From Odiellus spinosus (lineage: Eukaryota > Arthropoda > Arachnida > Opiliones > Phalangiidae): a stretch of 64,000 nucleotides of DNA. Under the pieces are notes generated by a model. That model worked only from the letters and a program-made list of their open reading frames with translations. It ran no database searches and was not told the origin of the DNA. Below, piece by piece: positions 38,024 to 50,200 of this stretch. The stretch covers positions 32,725,686-32,789,685 of the forward strand of contig OY987226.1 of the NCBI GenBank assembly GCA_963920705.1, given 5' to 3'. The position numbers and the translations under genes were made by a program. Numbering within the stretch: position 1 is the first letter of the stretch; every line of letters begins with the position of its first letter.

Positions 38024-40040
38024 CAGAATCAGGGTCCATTAACACGGGTTGGCACAGGAGAAGCTAGAAAAAGTCTTTGGTTCTTCAGCTCCAAAACAGT
38101 CAAATACCCGATATTATTTACCCTTCGTAAAAACTGATAAAAATATTCAACCGACACTTTACTTATTTTCGGTCTTGTATTAAAAACAATTCGTAGAATG
38201 CTGGGCACTATCTTTTTTAAAGATAAGCATAGAACCTGTGTGTATTTTTTACCTTTTGCTTTATTACTTCTAATATCTAAATTAACAGAGTATTCCCTGA
38301 TTGTTCAACTTCTGCCTATCTCTCTATTGCCTCTATTTATTTAGACATATTTTTTACGATTGTTCACCCTTCTTTTGCAGCACGTACGAATCCACAAACC
38401 CATCTATCTCTTATCATTGCTTGGTAAGATATGTTATAGATATTAAGGGAATGCCTTCTTAGCTATGATTTAGCCTTATCAACGTTTTATTACGTTTGTT
38501 CAATCTTATTTTGCAGCACGTTCGAAGCCACAAAACCATATAGGCATATCTCTTATTATTGCCTTTAGGCGTTGTTTATTTATACCAGAAATAGATGAAC
38601 CGAAATTATCAACGAGCTATTCCTCTAACGCCACAGGCAAGTTCTCCTTTTCCCCTCTCTTAGACGACAGTTGTAGCCCCCTCCCCCGCGGAATTTCGCC
38701 TAGCCGAGAAACGTTGAATGCGCCACCTGGCTTGGTTTGCAGCCGTCGCTACGTGGGGCGATCAGTTTCCCAAGATCCTCCTCGGTATTTCATTGAGGCC
38801 GAGGAAGCCCATTCCCCCAGTGCTTACCCTCCCCATTCACTCCAAATAAAATGCATTTCCCAATCTAAGCTCTCGTTGATAATTTCGGTTCATCTATTTC
38901 TGTTTATACCCAATCACGATTTCATCAGAAAATTAACATTATTTTGCCTATATGAGGCGCCTTTTTTGTCTGATCATACTTTTTATCCCTTGGAAAATAG
39001 TTAATAGAGCAAAAGGCGGGGAGGGAAACAAACCGTGAGAAATCAAGACCGTTGAAAATATATTTTCATGTTGAATAGTTTTTGTCCCGTTGAAAAGAGT
39101 TAATGGAGATAAAGGCGGGGAAAGAAACAATTCATGAGATTAGATTGGATTCCCACTATATCTATAATATGTAATAAAAAAGCCAATGATAAGAGATTGA
39201 TGGGTTTGTGGCTTCGTACGTGCTACAAAAGAAAGTTGAACAATTGTAATAAAACGTTGATAAGGCTAAAGCGCAGCTAAAGGGCCTTTCACACCAGCCA
39301 ATCTTTAGCTCCAACTAGTTGGTACAACTAATCGGAGCAATTAGTTGGTCCAACTCCACCGCTCACACACTTAAAAAAATGTATAAAAATTTTCCTTAAA
39401 TTTTTATGAACAGCCAATCATTAAGGGTTAATGTGATGTCATAATTTTCGCCACTCCCTGTCTTTTTTTTTTTTTTGGTACTTTTTAAATAATCGCGGCC
39501 GAATTTTTGCGGCTTATTTTTAAAAATTATGCGCGGGCGCCACCTAGCAGATATCGAGTGAAGAACTAGAGAGACTCAAGAGAGGTCAGACTCCTGGGTT
39601 TCGCGACACAGTTATCGTTTATTTAATTGCACTTGAGGATAAATAGAAGTTTAATTTCACACTTTTATGTGTTAACGTACCTTCAATTTAGAATTAAAAC
39701 GATATGTCCAGCAACCAGCCCAATCAAAAAGAAGATGGCTACCAGAAGACCGGGATTATTTTTATGACCGGAAACTAATTCCTATCACGTGACGGAGAGG
39801 TCTCTGATTGGTCAAACTCTTAAAGTTGGCGCGACAAGTTGCCATGAAATTGGGTCAGCAACCCAATTTTTTCAGGACAATTTTAATTTTGCCAACTCCA
39901 CCAATTTTTATTCACACGGAGCAACTAGTTGGGGCAATTTGAGTTGGCACAACTAGTTGGAGCTAAAAATTGGCTGGTGTGAAAGGCCCTTAAGAAGGCA
40001 TTGTACGACTAGATTGGATTCCCTCTATCTATAATAAACA
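38024..40040. repeat. Dispersed repeat R2, copy 2, expanded and interrupted
   Basis: It begins CAGAATCAGGGTCCATTAAC as in copy 1. Modules with TTTTGCAGCACGTACGAA recur in both orientations (about 38370-38540 and 39190-39270), so this copy is itself a partial palindrome. A Harbinger-like element splits the right arm at 39281-39990. Short open frames near 38714-39004 are not coding by any evidence I can see. Confidence 0.7.
39281..39990. mobile_element. PIF/Harbinger-like element, 710 bp
   Basis: The ends AGGGCCTTTCACACCAGCCA and its reverse complement are flanked by TAA (39278-39280, 39991-39993). The paralogous stretch in R2 copy 1 (about 18240-18265, minus strand) reads GCGCAACTAAGAAGGCA with a single TAA, an exact empty site. 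TAA duplication fits PIF/Harbinger. No transposase domain was seen. Confidence 0.88.
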
Positions 40041-40614
40041 TATTTTAACGAAGAGATATTTTTGTAACTTTTAACGCGCTATAAAGAAGAACATATAGAA
40101 TGTCTAAATTAGAAAGAGGTAGTAGAGAGAAAGAAAAGGGCTAGCTAACAGTAGCGTGTCATGGGCTTAGCCAAACATTAAATCGGTCTTCAACCCCACT
40201 AGTTTTATTCCCCCAAGATCTGACGTATCAAGGTCTTTCCAGAGTATATCCGGCGTAAAGAAATCGAGGAAATGTGATTTGCATTTAATAATATACGCGG
40301 GAAGAGTTGTATTTCTTCCCAACATCCGGGGCGATTCGACAGAGTTCCCTTTTTTCGTATGTGCGGGAATTTCAAGCCATATTTAAATATTAAATTTTTT
40401 CCCGTATATATATGAAATGACTATTGAAAACACGGTTTTAGCATTCAAATAATTTGACGTTTTTATTTCAAAACTCGCTCTAATGAAGCAATGTGAAAAT
40501 ATATAAATTTAACCAAGTTTAATAAACTAAAATAAGTTGAGCATGAAATGTACCATTTCAAGCATCATTATCTATATTAAAGAATATGATAGCTTAAGTA
40601 ACAAAATATATATA
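40041..40614. other. Intergenic, nothing recognised
   Basis: AT-rich sequence between repeats R2 and R3, upstream of the NRF-6-like gene. No gene or element end was identified. Confidence 0.4.
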
Positions 40615-41075
40615 GGGTAGGGTCGCCTAATTCTGAACACTTTTTAAGAAATCTTAGATCTCGTTTGCTATGGAATTTTTACCGACGAAGTTAACTATCT
40701 AATATCAATTTTGAATAGTCGCGGACCCGTTGCGCTAGTTTTCGTCATTCCATGACGCGTACTTTTGACGCAGACGCGGTTTTAAAGACAACAGTAGCGG
40801 CTTCGAATTCTGAACGAACGATTCTAATTCTGAACGCCCCTGCTTCTAAATCTGAACACCCCTTGCTTCTAATTCTGAACTATCTTATAACATGTAAAAA
40901 ATCAAAAAATTCCAAAATTTGCAAAAGGAACCACTTCCGCGACCCGGATCGAGAAACGAGTGCCACCAATTGATTCCTTGGCCTAATTTAACTATGGTAA
41001 GGCGGAATTAGCGCGATCGAGCCAACATTCGCGAAGTTATTGACGATTTAAAATTTTGGCATTGGTTTGGCATAG
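40615..41075 (+). repeat. Dispersed repeat R3, copy 1
   Basis: It begins GGTAGGGTCGCCTAATTCTG and carries repeated CTAATTCTGAAC motifs, then CACTTCCGCGACCC and TTGATTCCTTGGCC. The inverted second copy ends at 51108. It lies immediately upstream of the NRF-6-like start codon, so it may contribute promoter sequence. Confidence 0.75.
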
Positions 41076-41214
41076 GCATAAGTATTACTTTTTTACTTGT
41101 CTAAATGTTAAATGTTAGAGCTAATGAACTCAGTTTAACGCTCGTAATAAGTTACTTTTCAATATTTTATTCTTTAAGGGAACAACTGGAAATTTGACAG
41201 ATTTCACCAATAAA

Positions 41215-44200
41215 ATGAAACCAATATTTCGAGGATCTCTTAGAGCGGCGATATTAATCGTCTGCTACGTATTAAACTGCATTAACAGCGACGAAATCGA
41301 TTTTGACGTAAATATGAACAATTATCGAACATCGTTGGCTGGCCATTCGAACGAAATTGGTTCGGATACGATTCAAGAGATTTACCTCCAAAGACTGTTG
41401 GAAGAAATTACCAAGAAAGAGGAAGAGGTGAAAAAAGTAGTTTTTCGTATCCCTGAACTGCGAAAAATGTGGCCTTTGTTCAAATTTGGCGGATACCAAG
41501 GCAAACCGACCACCAATTCGACCAACAGCACGCAATGCAACACCGACCTCCGAAACTTAGGATCATCATTGACGCAACAATGGATAATTCCATGTAAAAA
41601 TGAGTATTCATTTTGTAGAATGTTGAGCCAAGAGGATGATCACTCCGCTTAAAAGTGGTACAATCATCTAACTTTGACTTTACTAAACAGATTACTTAAC
41701 TAAATACATATTTAGGATTAGTTAAGGCTTTAGTAAATTAAGTTATCGTGAAACTGGCTTACAGATCCATTGAGTTCAGTTTGCGTCCGCTTGCGCAGTT
41801 TCCCATTTGCGCAGTAGCCATTTGCGCGGTTTCTCATTTGCGCGGTTTCCCATTTGCGCAGTTTCCCATTTGCGCAGTTTCCCATTTGCGCAGTTTCCCA
41901 TTTGCGCAGTTTCCCATTTGCGCAGTTTCCCATTTGCGCAGTTTCCCATTTGCGCAGTTTGCCAATCGAGCTGTCCACAAGAGGGACAGGCTAGTTCGAG
42001 TGATTAACTAACCTAACCTAACTTATAATATAACAAAAGGGACAGGCTAGTTCGAGTGATTAACTAACCTAACGTAACGTAACCTAACATAACCTGCAAA
42101 TGAATTCTGCGCAAATGAAAAACTGCGCAAAAGGAAATGCGCTTGTGGGAACTGCGCAATTGAGTTCGACTTCCACATTAAGAATCTTGCATGGGGCCTA
42201 ACCCCTTTTATATTAAGGCTGTAATTAAGCAAAGTTTTAATTTAAAAAAACTTGATTAATTAACATTAATATTATACAAAAAGAGGTTGCTTCGCACACT
42301 TAAAAACGTTATTCCTTCGCTTAGGTCAAACCCGCGTAAAGGGCCAGAAATAGAATTTCCAGCCCGTGAAGGGACATAAATTAAAAATTAACGTAGAAAC
42401 AAATATGAAAGTCAGACACTAAGGAATTAGAAAGTTATAGATATCGATATGAATAAAAATAATGCAAAACAATGCCGTATAAATCCAGCATATCGAAACT
42501 TTAAATTGTGTAGAAGTCATTTTATAGTAGAATCCACCTTCTGAAAAGTGAACTTTTAAATAGTTGTAAAAAGGTACCCTTTCCGAGGGTGGATTCTACT
42601 TTATATTTCAATATTTTGAAATTCAAAGTCGAAAAATCGCGTTAGGACACCATATCAATATCACGCAATCTGGACCGGACGCAATCTCGATAGCACATAA
42701 TCTTGATGTATATAATCTCTAATATACCCAATATCGATAGTGCACTGTCGAAAGCCCAGGCTTATAGCATTTTGAGACGCCTTTTAGTATCTGTAATCAA
42801 GATGAGGCCCTAAGCTGTAGCTTAGCTCGTTGAAAAAACCAGCCCTACATTTACTCATTTCGAAACCTGTTTTTCAACAGCGGATAATTTTCGGTAAGGT
42901 TCCAATTGCGCAGTTCCCACAAGCGCATTTACTTTTGCACAGTTTTTCATTTTGCGCAGTTTTCCATTTGCGCTTTTTCCATTTGCGCAGTGTTCATTTG
43001 CAGGTTATCTTAGGTTACGTTAGGTTAGGTTAGTTACTCACTCGACCTAGCCTGTCCCTCTTGTTATATTATAAGTTAGGTTAGTTAATCACTCGAACTA
43101 GCCTGTCCCTCTTGTGGACAGCTCGAATGGAAAACTGCGCAAATGGGAAATCACGCAAATGCGCAAGTGGGAAACTGCGCAAGCGGACGCAAACCTAATT
43201 TTCAATCGTTAACTGCTCTTAGTACTTTCAATCAGTTGCTGCTGCAGTATTTTCTATTAGTAACCGGTGAAATATTCTTAACAGTAATTGATTCTTATGG
43301 AAAACTCCCGAGTGGGTTCATGAAGGGTAATTTATTTTGGACTGGTAATTACGACGAGTGCGTAACTTTCGAGGCACCGAAGACGAATCTTTTTCCATCC
43401 GGATTTGAAGGAAAATACTGCGTCGCGACGATCGTGATTAAAAATGTATGAGCATTGCGAAATTCAAACGATTCTTACCCGTTAACGATTTACCCGTTAA
43501 CTATCATATGTAGTCAAGTACATCGATTCGAACTGCAATTTGCGTTCCCAACAGTTGCAATTCTGCCGATTTAAATAACGATTTATACGGCATCGCTAGT
43601 TACTTAAGTGAGTCACTTAAATTTTTTTTTTTTTTTTTTTTTTTTTCTTTTGCTCTAAAATGTATCTCTATTTAATAAATTTAGAAAAACTTCCGATTGT
43701 GAAAAAGTACGTGAAAGATCTTCCTGAAATTCAAGTCAATTGTTTGCCCAAAAGTTCTAGATTGAACACTGCATCAATCGTGTTTATGTAAGTTTAAATT
43801 TGAGGGTCACGAATTAAAAAGTACAAAGGTATTAATCATCCACAGTTTGGTGTTGTCTATTTTTACCGCTTTGAGCTTAGCCGGAACCGGATATGACATA
43901 TATGGAAGATTCTATCCACTGCTCGCTACTTCCAAGCATGATAAAAGCACCGAGGAATTGACCAATGGAGAGTCATCGTTCGAAAATGATACGGAACCAA
44001 TATTAGATAAGGAGCAGGATACGGTGGTTAGGACTAACAAAATTTGGAGTAAATTCACACCGACATTTTGAAATCCACGTGTTTTATCCTTATTTTTTAA
44101 AATAATATTCTCTTTTTATTATTAAGTTGAAGAAGTTGCGATGTGTTTCTCATTGTTGAAAAATGGTGAATACATACTGGACACGTCTATTAAACGAGGC

Positions 44201-47200
44201 CAGTTGAACTGCATTCATGGAATTAGATTTATCAGTATGACTTGGGTTATTTTGGGACATACCTACGCATTTGGTCTCATGCAAATTGGTAGGTTAATTG
44301 GTTTGCGTCCGCTTGCGCAGTTTCCCACTTCCGCATTTTCATTTGCGCAGTAGCCATTTGCGCAGTAGCCATTTGCGCAGTTTGCCATTCGAGCTGTCCA
44401 CAAGAGGGACAGGCAAGTTCGAGTGATTAACTAACCTAACCTAACTTATAATATAACAAGAGGGACAGGCTAGTTCGAGTGATTAACTAACCTAACGTCA
44501 CGTAACCTAACATAACCTGCAAATGAACACTGCGCAAATGAAAAACTGCGCAAAAGGGAACTGCGCAATTGGAACCCTACCGATTAATTCCGCTAGAATA
44601 AATTTACGAGCAAACAACTAATAACTATCTTATAGGCAATGTGACCGATATTCTGGTCCAGTTCAATAATTGGCCTTTTATGGCTATTATCGGCGGTCAA
44701 TTTTCGGTTGATACATTTTTCTTGCTAAGGTTTGTATATCAGTCTTTAAATTAGATAAATTGGTAAGAAAACTAATAATATATTAATTTAGCGGTTTTCT
44801 TCTGTCGTATTTATTTCTGAAAGAGAGAGATACATTTACTTTGAAGAGTCTTGGCGTCCTTTACACTCATAGATACATTAGGTAAATATAGTTAAAACTC
44901 TATTTTTCATTCATAGAACCACATTTCTTTTAATTAGGCTAACTCCAGTTTACATGGTGGTTGTCTTCGCCTTCGCCACGCTTTACAATTTCATGGGTGA
45001 TGGTCCTTACTGGCCGTATGACGATCAAGACAGTAATACTTGCACCAAATACTGGTGGAGAAATATACTTTACATCAATAATTTGTTTAAAAGCGCGGAA
45101 GATGTAACTATGATTAACATTAGTTCGTCGATTTTAATGTAACAAGTCCTATCTTTTTTCAGTGCGCCGGTTGGTCCTGGTATTTAGCAAACGACATGCA
45201 GTTTTTCATTATCAGCCCAATGTTTCTAGTGTTTATGAAAAGGTTGGCGAGTGTATAGTGATTTTCCTGGATTTTAATTTAAAACTATTTTTATATTTTA
45301 ATTGAAATTAAAGTCAAAGGCGAAAATTTCGTTACGCGGGGTTGGCCATCTTACTGGCTCTTCTCTTAACGTCTTGGGTGACGACTATGGTAATTGTTGT
45401 GGTGAACAAAATCTCGGCTGAAGTTACTGGAAATACACTAGTGTAAGTATTACTCGGAAATAAAGTAATTCGTTGTAATTTTAGCCTAATTCACTCCAGA
45501 GTTGACGATATGTTTGAAAGAATATACGTTAAGCCATGGACTAGAATCGGACCGTACCTTATTGGATGTCTTTTGGGCTTCATCATAGTGGAATTGAAAG
45601 GAGATCAGAATTTATTTAATAGGGTAAATTGATGAATATTTTTATATTAGTTTTCAAGTGGAATTGAAACTTTCTTTAACATTGTGTATGACTGAAGCAC
45701 CACGGCTTCCCATATAAATTAAATATTACGTTTTAAAGGGAGGGTGAAGAGAAAAATCAAGTGATAGATTCTTCTACTAATTATAAGACATATTCGGGAA
45801 ATATATTCCAAATCCAGATTTCACTCTTCTTTTAAATTGACCCCCTCCAACCAATCGCGTAACGCCTTGCCTTCCAGCAACATTCCTGTGACATGCTCGA
45901 TCTTGAGCGCGACTATAGCGGGTGATATGATAAATAAAGCGTGCTTTGTGACAAACGTGGCGCTCGACATACTGGATGCCACGAGTATTTTATTCGCTGT
46001 AAGGCAAGGCGTTACGCGATTGGTTGGAGTTAGTCAATTTTAAAGAACAGCGAAATCTGGATCTATTTTGATTTTTAAAATCATTGGAATATATTTTCGA
46101 AATGATTAACTAATTAGAATTAGTATAGACCCTAAAATAAAATCGTTCAAATTTTCCAACGACTTTCACTATTGCCCAAGAGCTTGCTGGGAAGAGGCAA
46201 TATATGGCCGATCCCGACTGCCTGAGTTTGGTCACGCGAATGCGCCGCCGTAGATCACTGAATATTATCTTAGCGCCTGTAGAGAGAAAACCACATTGAA
46301 TTGTCACTCCAAGGGAGTTAACGCGGCAGACAAGTCACGGTGAATGATTTTTGAGCTGCTGAAGCTCGCCACTAGGTTTTACCCACGCTTAAATATTAAA
46401 TTGTTTATTTAATATTTATCGCGGTTAATTAGAAATTTTAATACATCAATTACTTAATTTTCCCAAGCCTAATTTATTTTTAAGAATGACCGAAAAAAAA
46501 GGTTATTAATAAGTTTTTATCACGATAGATGGCTGTAGTAGCGATTTTCCGCCCCGTTCTACACCCCCTTCTTAAATATTGCTTCCCAGGGGGAGTGGAT
46601 TTTCTGCTCGTTTTAATTATTTTAAGCTTAGTTCCCACTTGACCGAAAACACGACCGAAACACTGCGTTAACACCTCTGCGGTAAAAAAGTTTCTGCACA
46701 AGATGACCGAAAACGCTTTCGGTCGGACAGAATCTGTGTTCTATTTTTACCGCACAAGTCGACCGAAAGACAATTCTCTTGAAATCCTTGAGCACGCCTT
46801 CTTTTAAAAATATCTCTCATCCAAAACCGTCTTCGTTTAATATTGGAAATCTTTTTGTACATAAGATACGAAAGCATTGTATAATTAAATAAGCATAGTG
46901 TATTAATTATTTCAACAGAAAAACTCGTATCTGACAGGTCTTCCATCAGAGATGGCGCTGCAGCCTAGTTTTTTAAAAAATATTTGGCGGTAAATTCAAA
47001 AACAGACTTTAAGCAGACGACGTGTCAAGAACTCTAGTGTCTCGTTATTTTCGCGATTATACGAGACACTTACGTCACACCACGTGATTACTCGAATCTC
47101 CTTTCGGTCGCGGTTTTCGGTCGTATGTGTGAACCAATGGAAAATTATACCGTCGGGGCTCTGCGTTAAAAGACATTTTTTGCCGCAGCGACAACTTTTT

Positions 47201-50200
47201 CGGTCGTTATTTTCGGTCAAGTGGGAACCTAGCTTTAGGGTCTATTTGATTTTCCTCTACACCCTCCCTTTAACTAGCAAAAATCCGTGAAAAATCCCAG
47301 AATTTATCTAGAATTTTTTAGAATTTTCCAGAATTAATGTTCCAGTGAAGTGTTCTCGACTCTCCTAGAATTTTCTCGAATTTTCCCGAACTTTCCAAAC
47401 GTTTTTACATTTTTCTATACATTTCTATAATTTTCTAGACCTCTGCAGACTTTTCTGGAACCTTCTAGAACATTCTGGGAAAGGTTAGGGACATTGTAAA
47501 TTAATGGTGTTTCATTAAAGATTTGGATCATCGTTTTGTGGATGGCCGCTATTGCTCTGGGCCTCGTTGATGTCTATGGGATTTACAAAGCTAATTTCGA
47601 TTTAACTACTAGCGTCTTTTACTATAGTCTATCTCGAACGGCTTGGGCTATTGCTGTATCTTGGGTCATCTTTGCGTGCCTAACGGGGTACGGAGGTCAG
47701 TTAAATCGTTATTATTTTTTAAATCTATTATTTAATATGGCTTTAAAAGCGTACAATTTTAATGTGGCACTATACCATATGTAGCATAAGTTCTCATAAG
47801 TATGTCAATGATGGAAACTTTTCACTACCACCTTGTTAAACGAAAATGACGTCGTATTCCCCAAATTACGAACTTTACGTCATCTAGGTCACTCCCGGAA
47901 AACGGAAGGCACGATATCCATACCAGGGACGGAAATAAGAAAAATATTTATTGGACGAATGTCCAGTAACCCCCCCCCCCTTAACAAATTCTAAAGTTAC
48001 CGGACATTTAAAAAAATTACCAGACATTGGCAGATTTCCTGTATTAAAAAGTACTTTTTCTTATCGGACATTTGTCCAGTGACCCCCTCTTAAAAATAAA
48101 AAGTTATCGGACATTTTGGAAAATTTATCGGACAATGTCCAGTGTCTTGGGCTTATTTCCGTCCCTGATCCATACGCGATAGTATAATCTGCATGTACAG
48201 TGCTCGGTTTAGGTATAATATGGTTTTCAAATTATGGCCTAGATGAGAATGTTTTATCAATTGCTAGAATGTAACGAAGATAGTTGTTTTTGCTCTAAAT
48301 ATTGTTTCACTACTTTGAGTTAGATATTGCAACCATTTTTAATGAATTTTGGTCAATCTAGTACTCAGTAACTGCGTAAAAATGTAAATGATTCTTACCC
48401 GCGCAAAAAAAAAAAATCAAAAAATTAATAAATGGAGAAAGGAGTCTTCGTATGATCGCGACAGATGGCGCCAGGGACTCTATACAAGCTTCCGCCAGAG
48501 AGAGAGAAAACTCAACTGTCGAGGAAGTAGGAACATAGGTGTCACGAAAATGGGTGTCCAGATAATTTATATTAAAGACAATCATTTTCCAAATAATTTA
48601 AAATGGTTATTTTTACCGAAACTGGGGTACGATTATTCTCTAAATTATGTTGGTTTTTAATTTTTCAGCCTCCTTAGCGAACGGTCGCTTCATCCGTTTC
48701 ATCCAAAGGCTGAGCCCTATATTTGTATTATCGTATGATCAGAAGCCGATGAAACCCTCCTTTGAAGTATATTACTCCCGGGTCTTGTCAACCCCTCTCT
48801 GCATGGGTTAGTTTCAAAAAGGGCGATTCGTACGCCTCCTAACGGTAGATATTTTCGGAGCGGAAGTTCGTCGAGCGAATATCTCTAGCAGCCTTGGAGT
48901 TCGTCAACCAAACTTCGTCGTTTGTGGAGAGAGAGAATTTTCAATTTTCCGTAGACAGGGGGGTATGAAGTAGGACCCCTCCGATCTCGTAAAATTGGGA
49001 ATTTTACCCATGCAGAGAGGAGCGCTATATGTAACATTAGAGTAGTAGACTTCAAACGAGGGTTTCATCGGCTTCTGGTATGATCTTTATCATATATCAT
49101 TTAATATCTCTGCTTTATAAAACCATTAGCATTTAAATTTGTTACAATATTTAAAATTTTTAAAATTCAATTTGTTAAATTATATTAAAATATTTTAAAA
49201 AAATTTTAAAAATATAAAATATTTCGAAATTTCAAAATTTTTAAAATTTTAAAATATAATTTAAGAAATATAATTAGGCTTTGTTCGGCTTAAATGATGT
49301 TTTAAATTGATTAAACTTGACTTCAGTATCGCAGAAAATTTATTAAAAGTTGTGCATTCGATATAAAAACTCTAGCTTCTATAGTCAAGTGCCAAGTGTA
49401 GATTGCATCAAAAACGTTTTTCCAGTGAAGTTCAATATTGTGTGTCTGTTCGCTTCAGCTTTTTACGTGGAGTGATGACGTCATCACTCAACGTTATAGA
49501 AAGATAGCTCGAAATACAGATGTAGTTGGGGGAAGGAACGTAGCTTTCAGCGCGTTTACTCCCCTTCGCGTCGCTCCAAAAAAAAGGCCAAATTTTTCTT
49601 GTTACACCCATGTTTTCGTCGACAGTTGAGAGTTTTCTCTCTCTCTGGCTGGAGTCCCTGGCGCCATCTGCCGCGAAGACTCCTTTCTCCATTTATTTAT
49701 TTTTTTGCGCTGGTAAGAATCATTTACATTTTTTACGCGGTTACCGAACACTCGATTGACCATCATTCCACGTTTATCCAGACTCTCTGGATACCTCTTG
49801 TTTCATTTGCTAACGTTGCGTGTAAACTTTAGCGTTCAGACCGCAGACAGACTGACGTACATAGAGAATTATTGTGTATCATATATTAATATGACCAAAT
49901 TGACAGTACTTTACAACGCCTATAATAGTGAAATAATTAAAGACATTTATTTCCTTATTAGGTCCGGTTGATAAATTTTTGTCTTGGAAACTTTTTTTCC
50001 CACTGGGTCGTCTGACATATTGCGCCTATTTGGTTCATCCCATAGTAATGTTCTACTACTATCAAAACCATCGTGCTCCAGTAATGGTTACTAACACTTT
50101 CATCGTAAGTTAATATTTAAATATTGTCGTAATTATTAATGTCTGGAGGCAAAACCCCGCCGCTCCAGAGTTTTTTTTGGAAACTTCAAAACTAACGCTT

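Noticed and set aside
41730-42011. Overlapping plus- and minus-strand open frames rich in [13 protein letters not shown] or KWETAQMGNCANG
   Set aside because: These are translations of the 16-bp repeats in the GC-rich MITE and appear at every copy.
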